The notes under the pieces: generated by a model
Told to the model about the DNA's origin: nothing
Databases searched by the model: none
The model's input: the letters and a program-made list of their open reading frames with translations, nothing else
Program-made: the position numbers and the translations under genes
DNA from: Pseudoflavonifractor sp. Marseille-P3106
GTDB taxonomy: Bacteria > Bacillota > Clostridia > Oscillospirales > Oscillospiraceae
Direction: 5' to 3'
Assembly (NCBI GenBank): GCA_900169975.1
Contig: LT827126.1
Span: forward strand, 620,001-684,000
Length of the DNA stretch: 64,000 bases
Shown here: in pieces, positions 1 through 8,356 of the stretch
Numbering within the stretch: the first letter of the stretch is position 1
How the letters are laid out: each line of letters starts with the position of its first letter

Positions 1-345
1 CTCGGGGCGGACAGCCACGGTGGCCTTAAAGGTAAAGCCGTCCTTGCTCATCTCCAGAACATCCACAGAGGGATACGCGACGGTATCCAGCTTCTCCTGG
101 GCGACGGCCTGGTCAAAGAGGTCGGGATAGACCTCGTTCACAGCGTCTTCATAGAATACATTCGCGCCATACATGGTCTCAATGATCTTCCGAGGCGCGT
201 GGCCCTTCCGGAATCCAGGGATCATGATCTTGCCGCGCTGCTTCAGATAAACCTTCTGAACCGCGGCCTCCAGCTCCTCAGCGCTGGCCTCGATGGTCAG
301 GGCGACCATGCTCTTTTCCAGTTTCTCCACGCTCTTGACATTCAT
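1..345 (-). CDS. tig: Trigger factor, N-terminal part (gene runs off the left edge)
   Basis: Ribosome-bound peptidyl-prolyl isomerase chaperone that meets nascent chains at the exit tunnel. The 115 visible residues begin MNVKSVEKLEKS and contain PGFRKGHAPRK, the ribosome-docking signature loop of the trigger factor N-terminal domain. The start ATG (343-345) has a strong AGGAGG site upstream. The PPIase and C-terminal domains lie outside the window. Identification is firm from the signature loop; only the 3' end is missing, because of the window edge and not a mutation. Confidence 0.93.
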   Translation of the reverse strand, partial: MNVKSVEKLEKSMVALTIEASAEELEAAVQKVYLKQRGKIMIPGFRKGHAPRKIIETMYGANVFYEDAVNEVYPDLFDQAVAQEKLDTVAYPSVDVLEMSKDGFTFKATVAVRPE

Positions 346-477
346 GTTTGTTATTTCCTCCTGTCGGCGCAGGCCCCACCTTCTCTTGGCCAGCAGCGCC
401 CGTTTACGAAATCTTATTTATTGTATCAGAGATGACTGCACATTTCCAGAGGTTTTTCAGGAATTCACAGAACTTTT

Positions 478-1179
478 TCAATTTCCGTCCCATTCTGAAA
501 CCAGCCGGGGGACAAAACCCACATAATCCCCCGCCACCAGGTGGTACTCCACGCTCCCCCGTCTCCCCTCCTGGGCCAGGCGGTGGCTCCCGCCGTGGAG
601 GTGTCCGTAGTAGCAGGCGGCGACCCGGTAGCGCTCCAGCAGATCCACGATCTCCTGGCAGATGTAGCCCTGATAGCGGGGCGGGTAGTGGAGGAAGCAC
701 AGCTTCTCCCGCTCCCCCGCCGCCTTCAGGGAGGTCTCCAGCCGCAGCAGCTCCCGGCGAAAGACCTTTTCGTTGTGGCCGTCGGCCTCCTCTTCAAAAA
801 ACCAGCCCCGCGTCCCGCACAGGGCGGTCTCCCCGTAGAGTTGACAGTTGTTGTGGAGGAGCGAAAAATTGGTCAGGCCCTCTCCCGTGAAAAAGTTCAT
901 CATTTTGCTGACAGTGGTCCACCAGTAGTCGTGGTTTCCCTTCAGCAAATATTTTTTTCCCGGAAACAGCCCGTCCAGAAACCGGAAGTCGGGCAGCGCC
1001 TCCTCCAGGCTCATCCCCCAGGACAGGTCTCCGCAGAACACCACGGCGTCTTCGGCCGTCAGGGGCGCGAATCCGGCGCGCAACTTGTCCACGTAGCCCT
1101 CCCAGGCCCCGCCGAAGGTGTCCATGGCCTTGTTTCCCCCCAGGGACAGATGGGTGTCTCCGATGGCATAAAGGGCCAT
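478..1179 (-). CDS. Metallophosphoesterase family protein
   Basis: A 233-residue calcineurin-like phosphoesterase. Metal-binding motifs appear in order: GDTHL (residues 7-11), GDLSWG (50-55), GNHD (81-84), a lone HYPP histidine (164) and GHLHG (192-196). That is the full dinuclear metal set, so it should be active, but the substrate cannot be read from sequence. Its ATG shares one base with the thrC stop (TAATG), so the two genes are translationally coupled in one minus-strand operon. A role in second-messenger or cell-wall phosphate turnover is possible but unproven. Confidence 0.85.
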   Translation of the reverse strand: MALYAIGDTHLSLGGNKAMDTFGGAWEGYVDKLRAGFAPLTAEDAVVFCGDLSWGMSLEEALPDFRFLDGLFPGKKYLLKGNHDYWWTTVSKMMNFFTGEGLTNFSLLHNNCQLYGETALCGTRGWFFEEEADGHNEKVFRRELLRLETSLKAAGEREKLCFLHYPPRYQGYICQEIVDLLERYRVAACYYGHLHGGSHRLAQEGRRGSVEYHLVAGDYVGFVPRLVSEWDGN

Positions 1180-2666
1180 TACAACAGCATCTCCCGGATC
1201 GCGTCGGTCATATGGTCCTTCTCCACTGTCCGGTCGAAGCGGATCCGCTTCCCGGCCAGGTTCTCCAGCGGCGCAGGGGCGGAGATGCCCGTAAACTCGG
1301 CCAGCTGCCCGATGCTCTCCAGGCCCTGCTGGGGCTGGGACACCCCCAGGGCCTCCAGCACGGCGGGGCCGAACTTGAAGGGGCTGGCGGTGGAGGCCAC
1401 CAGCACGGGCGTGGCGTCCCCGGTCTCGGCGCGGTACTGCTCCAGCACGTTCATGGCCACCGCGGTGTGGGGGTCGATGAGGTACTTCCGCTCATTCCAC
1501 ACCCGGGCAATGGTCTTTTTGGCCTCCTCGTCGTCGCAGAAGCCGGCGGCAAAGTCCCGCTCCAAGTTCCGGCGCAGTCCGCCGGACACTTCGTAGCGGC
1601 CGTGCTCCGCCAGAGAATCCATATAGCCCTTGACCTGCGCGGCATCCCCGTTGGTGAGGGCGTGGAGCAGCCGCTCCAGGTTGGAGGAGATCAGGATGTC
1701 CATGGAGGGAGAGATGGTGTTGTAGAAAGGACGGTTCCGGTCATACACGCCGGTGCGGATAAAATCGGTGAGAACATTGTTCCGGTTGGAGGCGCAGATG
1801 AGCTTTCCGAAAGGGACGCCCATCCGCTTGGCGTAATAGGCCGCCAGGATGTTGCCGAAGTTTCCGGTGGGCACGCAGACGTTGAGCTTGTCCCCCTTCT
1901 CCAGCACACCCTCCTTCATCAGATCGCAGTAGGCCGAGACGTAGTAGACGATCTGCGGAAGCACCCGGCCCCAGTTGATGGAGTTGGCCGAGGACAGGAA
2001 CATCCCACGCCCCGCCAGCTCCGCCTTCAGCTCCGGGTCGGAGAAGATGCGCTTGACCCCGGTCTGGGCATCGTCGAAGTTGCCCACCACGGAGCACACC
2101 CCCACGTTGCAGCCCTCCTGGGTGTTCATCTGCATCTCCTGGACGGCGGAGACCCCGTCCTTGGGGTAAAACACCAGGATACGGGTGCCCGGCACGTCCC
2201 GGAAACCCTCCAGTGCGCCCTTTCCGGTGTCCCCCGAGGTGGCCGCCAGGATACAGGCGGTCTTGTTCTCCCCCTCCTTCCGCAGGGCGGCGGTGAGCAG
2301 GTGGGGCAGCATCTGGAGCGCCAGGTCCTTGAAGGCGCAGGTGGGCCCATGCCAGAGCTCCAGAGCGTAGGTACCCTCCTCCACCGGCCGGACGGGAGCC
2401 ACGGCGGGATCGTCAAACTTCCCGCCGCCGTAAGCCCGGGAGCAGAAACCCACCAGCTCGGCGGCGGAATAGCCGTCGAGATACATATTCATAAGATAGA
2501 GCGCCCTCTGCTGATAATTCATATCCTTCAGGGTATTCAGGGCGCTGCCCGCCAGCGTGGGGATGGCCTCCGGCGTATAAAGGCCGCCATCGGGAGCCAG
2601 TCCATAGGCAATGGCGCCGGACACCGTAGTTTTTCTCAGCCGGTCTCTCGTGCTTACATAGTACAT
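1179..2666 (-). CDS. thrC: Threonine synthase
   Basis: PLP enzyme converting O-phosphohomoserine to threonine, the last step of the threonine branch. The 495-residue length matches the longer bacterial/fungal type. The N-terminus (YVSTRDRL, then APDGGLY) is characteristic, the Schiff-base lysine is K113 in TCAFKDLALQ, and a Gly/Ser-rich phosphate-binding stretch (ATSGDTGKGAL) follows. Its start lies 13 bases inside the upstream dipeptidase gene and its stop overlaps the phosphoesterase start. No homoserine kinase or dehydrogenase is in the window, so the rest of the pathway is elsewhere. Confidence 0.95.
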   Translation of the reverse strand: MYYVSTRDRLRKTTVSGAIAYGLAPDGGLYTPEAIPTLAGSALNTLKDMNYQQRALYLMNMYLDGYSAAELVGFCSRAYGGGKFDDPAVAPVRPVEEGTYALELWHGPTCAFKDLALQMLPHLLTAALRKEGENKTACILAATSGDTGKGALEGFRDVPGTRILVFYPKDGVSAVQEMQMNTQEGCNVGVCSVVGNFDDAQTGVKRIFSDPELKAELAGRGMFLSSANSINWGRVLPQIVYYVSAYCDLMKEGVLEKGDKLNVCVPTGNFGNILAAYYAKRMGVPFGKLICASNRNNVLTDFIRTGVYDRNRPFYNTISPSMDILISSNLERLLHALTNGDAAQVKGYMDSLAEHGRYEVSGGLRRNLERDFAAGFCDDEEAKKTIARVWNERKYLIDPHTAVAMNVLEQYRAETGDATPVLVASTASPFKFGPAVLEALGVSQPQQGLESIGQLAEFTGISAPAPLENLAGKRIRFDRTVEKDHMTDAIREMLL

Positions 2667-3589
2667 ACTTCTCTCACGACCCTCATCAAATTATTGCAGA
2701 ACAGGTCCTCCACCTGTCCCTCCGGATAATTCATCTGCAGCAGGCGCTCCGCCAGGGCGTCCAGATCCTGGATCCCGTGAAAGCCCTCCGGCATCCCGGT
2801 GATCCCGTCCCAGTCCCCGCCCAGGGAGACGTTTTTCTCTCCGCCCAGCGCCAGAAAATGCTCAATATGCGCCACTGTCTGGTCCATATCCGGGTTTTCC
2901 CCGATGAATTCGTCACACAGATTGAGCCCGGCCACACCATGATTGCCTATTATGGCAGTAAATTGCGCGTCGGTCAAGTTCCGTTTGTGGGGGCAGACCG
3001 CCCGAGAATTGGAATGGCTGGCAAAGATGGGCTTCCCGGCCAGGGCGATCACGTCCCAAAAGCCGGGATCGGACAGATGGGAGACATCCACCAGCATGCC
3101 CAGTTCCTGCATCTTCTCCACAAAGGCGCGGCCCTGCTTTGTCAGGCCCCGCTCCGCCCCCTCCTCATTGGTCCCGGAGAGCGCGTTTTCATAGTTCCAC
3201 GTCAGGTTGACGGCCCGCACGCCCAGCCCATAGGCCCGCTCCAGCTTCTCCAGGCTGCACTCCAGCAGGTCGGCTCCCTCCACTGAGAGGAAGGCCGCAT
3301 TCTTTCCGCTCCGCCAGGCCGCCTCGGCCTCCGCCGCCGTCCGGCAGTGCTCCACCAGATCCGCATTCTCCGCCATTTCCCGGTGAAAAATGGCATACTC
3401 CTCTTGAAAGACCTGCCAGAGCGAACGGCCCGGCATGTCTCCTTTTGAGCCGAAAATAGCAAAGAACTGGGCATAGCCGCCGTACTTCCCCATCCGCTCC
3501 AGATCCAGATGCCCGCCATTCCTTCGGATCCCGCCGCCCTTTTGATAGCAGCGGAGAATGGTGTCGCAGTGTCCGTCAAAAACCTTCAT
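2654..3589 (-). CDS. Membrane dipeptidase (peptidase family M19)
   Basis: A 311-residue zinc dipeptidase of the renal dipeptidase family. Visible metal and active-site motifs are FDGHCDT (H7, D9), SVEGAD (bridging Glu), DVSHLSD and ASHSNSRAV, then LGGDWDG near the C-terminus. The family cleaves dipeptides, including those with a D-residue at the C-terminal side, so recycling of peptide or wall fragments is likely. The start ATG overlaps the yraN stop (ATGA) and the 3' end overlaps thrC, forming a tight operon. No signal peptide is seen, so it is probably cytoplasmic despite the family name. Confidence 0.9.
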   Translation of the reverse strand: MKVFDGHCDTILRCYQKGGGIRRNGGHLDLERMGKYGGYAQFFAIFGSKGDMPGRSLWQVFQEEYAIFHREMAENADLVEHCRTAAEAEAAWRSGKNAAFLSVEGADLLECSLEKLERAYGLGVRAVNLTWNYENALSGTNEEGAERGLTKQGRAFVEKMQELGMLVDVSHLSDPGFWDVIALAGKPIFASHSNSRAVCPHKRNLTDAQFTAIIGNHGVAGLNLCDEFIGENPDMDQTVAHIEHFLALGGEKNVSLGGDWDGITGMPEGFHGIQDLDALAERLLQMNYPEGQVEDLFCNNLMRVVREVCTM

Positions 3590-3957
3590 TGAAACGCATC
3601 CTCTATATAGTTGATTTTGGGACTTTGGGTCCGGATCCCCTCCGGGACATAGACCTCCGCCACGTCGAACCGGGGCTGGAGTTCCGTGGAGTGCTCCGCC
3701 AGATAGAGCTGGGCCGTGATGCGCAGCTTCTCCTGCTTGCGCCGGTCCACAGCCTCCATCGCCTTGGAAAAGCGGTCGTTCCTGCGGAGCTTGACCTCCA
3801 CAAACCGCAGGTAGGTCCCGTCAACGGCAATGAGGTCGATCTCCCCCATCCGGCAGCGCCACCCGGCGGCCAGCAGCGTGCAGCCCTCCCGGCGCAGTTT
3901 TTCTGCCACCAGCGTCTCTCCCCAGCGGCCTAAAACCCGGCTCTCTTCTCCGCTCAT
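3586..3957 (-). CDS. YraN/UPF0102 family putative endonuclease
   Basis: A 123-residue protein of the UPF0102 group with a restriction-endonuclease-like fold. The core reads GRWGETLVAEKL, then GEIDLIAVDG and FVEVKLR, which supplies the D-ExK style catalytic residues. I chose the ATG at 3955-3957 because it overlaps the rnhB stop (ATGA) and sits behind a GGGAGG site; an in-frame GTG at 3972 would add five residues. In many bacteria yraN sits beside rnhB, as here. Its biological DNA substrate is not established. Confidence 0.88.
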   Translation of the reverse strand: MSGEESRVLGRWGETLVAEKLRREGCTLLAAGWRCRMGEIDLIAVDGTYLRFVEVKLRRNDRFSKAMEAVDRRKQEKLRITAQLYLAEHSTELQPRFDVAEVYVPEGIRTQSPKINYIEDAFQ

Positions 3958-4559
3958 TTCCCGGCCTCCCACTTTTTCAGAAAGGACATCCGGTGAATGG
4001 GGCTGGGCCCGTAACGGTCCAGCATCTCATAGTGCAGCTTGGTAGGATAGCCCTTATGTTGATCGAAGCGGTATTCCGGGTATTTCTCCGCCATTTCCTC
4101 CATGTACCGGTCCCGGCTGACCTTGGCCAAAATGGAGGCCGCCGCGATGTTCGCGCTGAGGCTGTCTCCCTTTATGACCGCCGCATGTGGCAAGGTAATT
4201 CCCTTGTCGCGATTCCCGTCGATCAGCGCGTAGTCCGGGGCGGGCTCCAGGCTGCGGATCGCCCGCTCCATGGCCAGCAGTCTGGCGTTCAATATGTTGA
4301 TCTCATCGATCGTCTTTTCGTCCACCGCCGTCACGGCCCACGCCACCGCGCAGTCCCTGATCTCGTCGAACAGCAGATCTCGCCGCTTTGGAGTCACCTG
4401 CTTGGAGTCGTTGAGCCACCTAAGTTCCAGACCCCGGGGCAGGATGACCGCCCCGGCGTATACCGCTCCGGCCAGCGGCCCGGCTCCCGCCTCATCCGCG
4501 CCGCAGACCAGCGTGTACCCCTCGGCCCAGCAACGCCGCTCCAACGCCCACAGGCTCAT
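3954..4559 (-). CDS. rnhB: Ribonuclease HII
   Basis: Removes ribonucleotides from DNA and the RNA of RNA:DNA hybrids. The 201-residue protein carries the hallmark DEAGAGPLAG motif (D22, E23), a further acidic site in ALIDGNRDKG and the conserved KGDSLSANIAAASILAKVSRD region. It lies between rbgA and yraN with 4-base ATGA overlaps on both sides, the classic Firmicutes rplS-rbgA-rnhB-yraN arrangement, so it is probably co-transcribed with the ribosome-assembly GTPase. Confidence 0.96.
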   Translation of the reverse strand: MSLWALERRCWAEGYTLVCGADEAGAGPLAGAVYAGAVILPRGLELRWLNDSKQVTPKRRDLLFDEIRDCAVAWAVTAVDEKTIDEINILNARLLAMERAIRSLEPAPDYALIDGNRDKGITLPHAAVIKGDSLSANIAAASILAKVSRDRYMEEMAEKYPEYRFDQHKGYPTKLHYEMLDRYGPSPIHRMSFLKKWEAGK

Positions 4560-5446
4560 GCGTTCTCCTCCTCGGGCAGTTCCAGTGTAAAGCGTCCAAG
4601 CTTTCCAGACCGGAACTCGTCCAGGAGGATATGCGCCATCCGCTCCGTGTCCACGTCACCCCCGGAAATGCGGAATCCCCGCCTCTCGGCGGCGGCGCGC
4701 AGCAGCTCATAGCCGTAGGCCACGCTGTCCTGCTCCGTACCTTTCGGGGAAACCTCCAGCCGATATCGCTCGGCCAGAGCCCTGGGGTAGCGCCGGGCCA
4801 GATCGTCCATCAGACGGCAGGCCAGGGTCTCCACGTCCATGATGTCGTCCTTCACCGCGCCGGTATAGGCCAGGTGGAGTCCCACCCGCTCATCCTCGAA
4901 TTTGGGCCAGAGGATACCCGGGGTGTCCAGGAGGGACAATCCCGTATCCACTGTCACCCACTGCTTGCCCCGGGTGACGCCAGGCCTGTCCCCCGCCTTG
5001 GCGGATTTGCGGCGGGCCACCTGGTTGATAAAGGTAGACTTCCCCACATTGGGCACACCCACCACCATGGCCCGAACAGGCCGCCCCACCAGCCCTTTGG
5101 CCTTCCACCGCTCGATCTGCTCCCGGAGCAGCCCCCGGGAGGCGGCGGCAAAACCCGGCACGCCCCGCCCGCTCTTGGCGTCGGTCTCCAGCACCGCATA
5201 CCCCTTTGTCTGATAGCTCCGGGCCCAGAGCCGGTTCCCCGCGGGGTCGGCCTGGTCGGCCCGGTTGAGCACGATCAGCCTGGGCTTGCTCCCCACCAGC
5301 GCGTCAATGTCCGGATTGCGAGAAGAGATCGGGATACGGGCGTCCACGATCTCCGCCACCATGTCCACCTGACCCAGATCGGCCTCGATCTGCCGCCGGG
5401 TTTTGGTCATGTGGCCCGGATACCACTGGATATTCACCTTCCGCAT
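4556..5446 (-). CDS. rbgA: Ribosome biogenesis GTPase (YlqF/RbgA)
   Basis: Circularly permuted GTPase needed for late assembly of the 50S subunit. In the 296-residue protein the G4-like motif (VLNRADQAD) comes first, followed by G1 (GVPNVGKST) and G3 (LLDTPGILWP), the order that defines this family. The N-terminus QWYPGHMTKTRR is the conserved RbgA opening. It lies downstream of rplS, as in Bacillus, but a terminator separates the two here, so it may use its own promoter or read-through. Confidence 0.95.
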   Translation of the reverse strand: MRKVNIQWYPGHMTKTRRQIEADLGQVDMVAEIVDARIPISSRNPDIDALVGSKPRLIVLNRADQADPAGNRLWARSYQTKGYAVLETDAKSGRGVPGFAAASRGLLREQIERWKAKGLVGRPVRAMVVGVPNVGKSTFINQVARRKSAKAGDRPGVTRGKQWVTVDTGLSLLDTPGILWPKFEDERVGLHLAYTGAVKDDIMDVETLACRLMDDLARRYPRALAERYRLEVSPKGTEQDSVAYGYELLRAAAERRGFRISGGDVDTERMAHILLDEFRSGKLGRFTLELPEEENA

Positions 5447-5551
5447 CCCCCTTCTGCCGCCGGATTCTTCATCCGACTATTAAATCTCATTATACACAAT
5501 TTTTTCCCATTTGAAAAGGCAAAAAATCCCCTTCGGGCAGGGCAAATATAC

Positions 5552-5575
5552 AAAAAAGGAGCGGTTTCCCGCTCC
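5552..5575 (-). terminator. Terminator after rplS
   Basis: A 7-bp GC-rich stem (GGAGCGG with CCGCTCC, 5558-5575) is followed on the minus strand by six T residues (plus-strand A-run 5552-5557). It lies 16 bases past the rplS stop codon. Confidence 0.85.
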
Positions 5576-5590
5576 TTTCCCGTATGGTTC

Positions 5591-5932
5591 TTACAGCTTC
5601 TCCTTGAGCTTGGCGCTCTTGCCCACGCGGTCGCGCAGGTAGTAGAGCTTCGCCCGGCGAGCCTTGCCCTTGCGGACCAGCTCGATCTGCTCCACAGCGG
5701 GAGCATGGAGGGGGAACACCTTCTCCACGCCAACGCCATAGGATACGCGGCGCACAGTGATGCTCTCATCGATACCGCCGTGCTTCTTGGCGATCACAAG
5801 GCCCTCAAAAATCTGGACACGCTCACGGTTGCCTTCCTTGATCTTCACGTGGACACGAACGGTGTCACCCACGTTGGCCACGGGGGGTTCAGCCTTGGCA
5901 TATTTGGCGGTAAAAGCCTGCATTAAATCCAT
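5591..5932 (-). CDS. rplS: 50S ribosomal protein L19
   Basis: Structural protein at the 30S-50S interface. The 113 residues show the family core: [31 protein letters not shown] and a basic C-terminal [13 protein letters not shown]. The start ATG follows AGGAGGAAAATAG. A consensus-like promoter and a structured 110-base leader lie upstream, and a strong terminator follows, so it is mainly a single-gene transcript here. Confidence 0.98.
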   Translation of the reverse strand: MDLMQAFTAKYAKAEPPVANVGDTVRVHVKIKEGNRERVQIFEGLVIAKKHGGIDESITVRRVSYGVGVEKVFPLHAPAVEQIELVRKGKARRAKLYYLRDRVGKSAKLKEKL

Positions 5933-6025
5933 TCTATTTTCCTCCTAAGTTTATAGGCGTTCATGCCGGCCTTTCTGCCGCCGCTGTTCCGGGTCGGCGC
6001 CGCAGCGGAACACCCTTTATTGAGA
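5933..6025 (-). promoter_or_regulatory. Structured 5' leader of rplS (possible L19 autoregulatory leader)
   Basis: The untranslated leader contains the GC-rich segment GTTCCGCTGC followed by GGAACAGCGGCGGC on the minus strand, able to form competing hairpins ahead of the ribosome binding site. L19 leaders are known in Firmicutes, but I cannot match this one to the consensus without a covariance search. Confidence 0.35.
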
Positions 6026-6032
6026 CTGAAGT

Positions 6033-6061
6033 ATTTTACCACATATTTTATGGAGATGCAA
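6033..6061 (-). promoter_or_regulatory. Promoter of rplS
   Basis: On the minus strand TTGCAT (6056-6061) is separated by 17 bases from TAAAAT (6033-6038), about 100 bases upstream of the rplS start. Confidence 0.65.
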
Positions 6062-6108
6062 GCAAAATCGGCAGTTTTTTTGTTCTTTGGGGGACCTTCC
6101 GCCCGGTC

Positions 6109-6723
6109 TTACCAGGCCGCTGCGTTCCCCTGCCGCTCCTCCCGGAGCGCGGCGTTCCACATCCAGAGCGATGCGGCCAGCAAAGTGAAATTTCGTCCGC
6201 CGCTCTGCCAGAGCAGGCAGGCCCCCACCGCGCTCAGAAGTGCCGCCGCCCCTATGGAGCAGAGTCTCACGACCCGCCCCCCCGTCTCCTCCAGCCCAAG
6301 GACGGCAAAGAGCCCGTGCAGCACTCTTCCCCCGTCCAGCCAGCCCGCAGGCAAGAGATTAAAGCAGCCCAGTCCCAGGTTCAGTCCGGCAAACAGATAG
6401 AGCCGCTCTCCCGCGCCCAGCCGAGCCAGCCGGGCGGCCAGCCCGGCCAGCGCAAAGTTGATCGCCGGACCGGCCAGCGCCGCCAGGATCATCCGCCCGG
6501 AGGACAGCGGCCGGGCCGCCGAGAGCCTGAGTTCCGCCCCGGAACAGCTCAGACGCATACGGGTCACCCGCCCCCCCAGGCGCTGGATCACCCACCAGTG
6601 GCCCAGCTCATGGGCGGCACAGGCGGTCAAAGCCCATGGGACGATCTCGTCCCCATCCAGATAATACAGAAGCGCCAGAGCCAGTGCGAAGCCCCCGCTG
6701 ATCTCCAGTTTCCCAATCGTCAT
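6109..6723 (-). CDS. SpoIVFB-like site-2 membrane metalloprotease (M50)
   Basis: A 204-residue intramembrane zinc protease. The catalytic HELGH motif is at residues 38-42 inside a hydrophobic segment, and the second conserved motif NLLPAGWLDGG, which carries the third zinc ligand, lies near residues 120-130. Several other hydrophobic helices follow. In Bacillus, SpoIVFB cleaves pro-sigma-K in the mother cell. Its gene here overlaps (ATGA, 6720-6723) the M23-domain gene that occupies the SpoIVFA position, which supports the sporulation role. The protein is shorter than Bacillus SpoIVFB (288 residues) and lacks its C-terminal CBS region. Confidence 0.85.
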   Translation of the reverse strand: MTIGKLEISGGFALALALLYYLDGDEIVPWALTACAAHELGHWWVIQRLGGRVTRMRLSCSGAELRLSAARPLSSGRMILAALAGPAINFALAGLAARLARLGAGERLYLFAGLNLGLGCFNLLPAGWLDGGRVLHGLFAVLGLEETGGRVVRLCSIGAAALLSAVGACLLWQSGGRNFTLLAASLWMWNAALREERQGNAAAW

Positions 6724-7688
6724 GAAAGTGTCTGGATATAATAGAGGGGCTCCAGACGGACCCCGTTCCGTTTCACCTCAAAATGGAGATGCGGGCCTGT
6801 GACCCGGCCGGTGGCGCCGGATTCGGCCACCTTTTCCCCCGCCGCCACGACCTGCCCCTGCTGGACGCACAGCTTGCTGCAATGGGCATAGAAAGTCGTC
6901 ACGCCGTTGGCGTGGCGGAGTTGAAGATATTGCCCATAGATGTCGCTTTCTCCGATATAGTCCACCGTTCCGGCGGCGAACGCCAGAACCGGTGTCCCGG
7001 TGTCCACAGCCAGATCCACTCCACAGTGGAATTTCTCCTCCCCGTCGATGGGGTGCTCCCGCCAGCCGAAATCGGACGAGAGAGTTCCCATCACAGGAGT
7101 AACGGTTTCCCCCAGACCAAGCGCGTACCGGTCCATCGTGGTGTTGTCCGGAAGCGCGGGGCCCGTATAGTCTACGTGGACCACTTCCGGCTCAGCTTCC
7201 TGAGCCGACTGCACCGCCGAGGCCTGGCGGGAAACGCTGGCCTCCATGGGATCGACCGGAACAGAGGCCGCACCCAGCCCCACCAGCACAGAGACCGACT
7301 TTCCGTCTGAAACTCCCATTGCCTTCATAGCCTGCCGGTAAAGCGCCCCTCCCCCGTTCGGCTCCACAGTGATCTGGTCGGACGGCATCATCACATCCAC
7401 CCAGAACTCTTCCAGGGTCTCCCGGATCGGCCGCCCCGCGGCAACCGACCAGCCCAAGTCCGCAAAGGCCGCCCGGAAGTCCGTATCCGCGCAGATCGCC
7501 GCCTCCAGGTGACCCCGCAGATCCGCCAGCCTGTCCATGCCTTTGGCAAAAAACACCGTCAGGAACAGGAGCAGGCAGGCTGTCAGCTGGATCAGTCTCC
7601 GTTTTTCCCGTTTGCCTAGGGCAGCCTTCTGCCTTTTTTTCCCAACAGATATCCGCCGTCCGGCTTCCAAGCGCGCCGTCTTTTCCAT
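6720..7688 (-). CDS. SpoIVFA-like M23/LytM-domain membrane protein
   Basis: A basic cytoplasmic N-terminus (about 35 residues) is followed by one membrane span (LTACLLLFLTVFFAK) and a C-terminal M23 domain with GWREHPIDG, HCGVDLAVDTGTPVLA and GPHLHFEV. Position and overlap with the SpoIVFB-like gene suggest it is the SpoIVFA equivalent, which anchors and restrains the protease until the forespore signal arrives. I chose the ATG at 7688 because it precedes a basic stretch and membrane span typical of this family; the longer reading frame to 7817 adds an unlikely leader overlapping the tRNA promoter. An M23 cell-wall hydrolase is the alternative. Confidence 0.78.
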   Translation of the reverse strand: MEKTARLEAGRRISVGKKRQKAALGKREKRRLIQLTACLLLFLTVFFAKGMDRLADLRGHLEAAICADTDFRAAFADLGWSVAAGRPIRETLEEFWVDVMMPSDQITVEPNGGGALYRQAMKAMGVSDGKSVSVLVGLGAASVPVDPMEASVSRQASAVQSAQEAEPEVVHVDYTGPALPDNTTMDRYALGLGETVTPVMGTLSSDFGWREHPIDGEEKFHCGVDLAVDTGTPVLAFAAGTVDYIGESDIYGQYLQLRHANGVTTFYAHCSKLCVQQGQVVAAGEKVAESGATGRVTGPHLHFEVKRNGVRLEPLYYIQTLS

Positions 7689-7801
7689 ATGCCCCACCCC
7701 TTCTGCTGCTGGGACATTGTATGAGACAGGCGGCGGTTCTATTCCTCTTTTTTGTCCGTGGCCCAGTCCGGCATTTCCTGCCGCAAAAATGAAAAAAAGG
7801 C

Positions 7802-7830
7802 TTGTCAAGGCGGACAAAAAACGATATAAT
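7802..7830 (+). promoter_or_regulatory. Promoter of tRNA-Leu
   Basis: TTGTCA (7802-7807), 17-base spacer, perfect TATAAT (7825-7830), 30 bases before the mature tRNA 5' end. Confidence 0.75.
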
Positions 7831-7860
7831 AATTTAATGTCAGGCCCATGGGCTGTATCT

Positions 7861-7946
7861 GCCGGCGTGATGGAATGGTAGACGTGACGGACTCAAAATC
7901 CGTTCCTGGCAACAGGGTGTGGGTTCGAGTCCCACCGCCGGCACCA
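7861..7946 (+). tRNA. tRNA-Leu (anticodon CAA)
   Basis: The acceptor stem GCCGGCG pairs with CGCCGGC (7936-7942), followed by A and an encoded CCA. The anticodon loop is CTCAAAA with anticodon CAA, reading UUG. A long variable arm (CCTGGCAACAGG) marks it as a class II tRNA, consistent with leucine. The TGGGTTCGAGTCCCA T-arm is canonical. The mobile element begins just downstream. Confidence 0.96.
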
Positions 7947-7953
7947 AACCAAT

Positions 7954-8005
7954 ATAATCCGAACTTGTTTCCGATAGGAGATGGGTTCGGATTATTTGTT
8001 TTCTT
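7954..8005 (+). terminator. Probable terminator of tRNA-Leu
   Basis: ATAATCCGAAC (7954-7964) pairs over 11 bp with GTTCGGATTAT (7985-7995) across a 20-base loop and is followed by a T-rich run. The right arm also contains one copy of the repeat found near the recombinase end, so it may be partly element sequence. Confidence 0.55.
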
Positions 8006-8099
8006 TGACCGCTACGAAGCCACCTACTTCCGCAACGGGGTGCGGCGCAAGCCCACCTCCAAGCCGAGAGGCCCACGGAAGAAGAAAGCGGCCCTATAA
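7998..8099 (+). pseudogene. Possible 3' remnant of an unidentified ORF
   Basis: A stretch in the plus frame ending at the TAA of 8097-8099 reads RYEATYFRNGV, then a basic tail RKPTSKPRGPRKKKAAL. It has coding-like composition but no start, ribosome site or upstream body, because the tRNA lies directly before it. It looks like the tail of a gene cut off when the element inserted or rearranged. I do not recognise the parent protein. Confidence 0.3.
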
Positions 8100-8104
8100 A
8101 CGCA

Positions 8105-8147
8105 AAAAGGGCGGGCGCAGCCGTTTGCACGGTGCGCCCGCCCTTTT
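8105..8147. terminator. Strong bidirectional terminator
   Basis: AAAAGGGCGGGCGCA (8105-8119) pairs perfectly over 15 bp with TGCGCCCGCCCTTTT (8133-8147). It ends the leftward mobilization operon three bases after the stop of the 60-residue gene and can also stop rightward transcripts. Confidence 0.9.
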
Positions 8148-8149
8148 CG

Positions 8150-8332
8150 TCATTTCGTCGTTTCGGCCTCCTGCCTCTCCGCCTCCCGCTGCTTCTTCCA
8201 TTCGGCAAATTCCCGCTGCCCCTCCTCGCTCTCATAGAAAGCGAGAATGTCCGGCATGATACAGCGGGCTATCGCCTCGATCTGGTGCTGGGGAATGTCG
8301 GAGTTATTGATCAGCTTTTTTCTTCTACCCAA
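8150..8332 (-). CDS. Small hypothetical protein of mobilizable element
   Basis: A 60-residue, highly charged protein (opening MGRRKKLINN, then IEAIARCIMPDILAFYES and a Lys/Glu/Arg-rich helical tail). No catalytic motif is visible. It lies 24 bases downstream of the MobV relaxase on the same strand and before the operon terminator, so it probably belongs to the mobilization operon, perhaps as a relaxosome accessory or regulator. That function is only inferred from position. Confidence 0.6.
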   Translation of the reverse strand: MGRRKKLINNSDIPQHQIEAIARCIMPDILAFYESEEGQREFAEWKKQREAERQEAETTK

Positions 8333-8356
8333 ATGTACCTCCGTGTTTCTAAAGAT

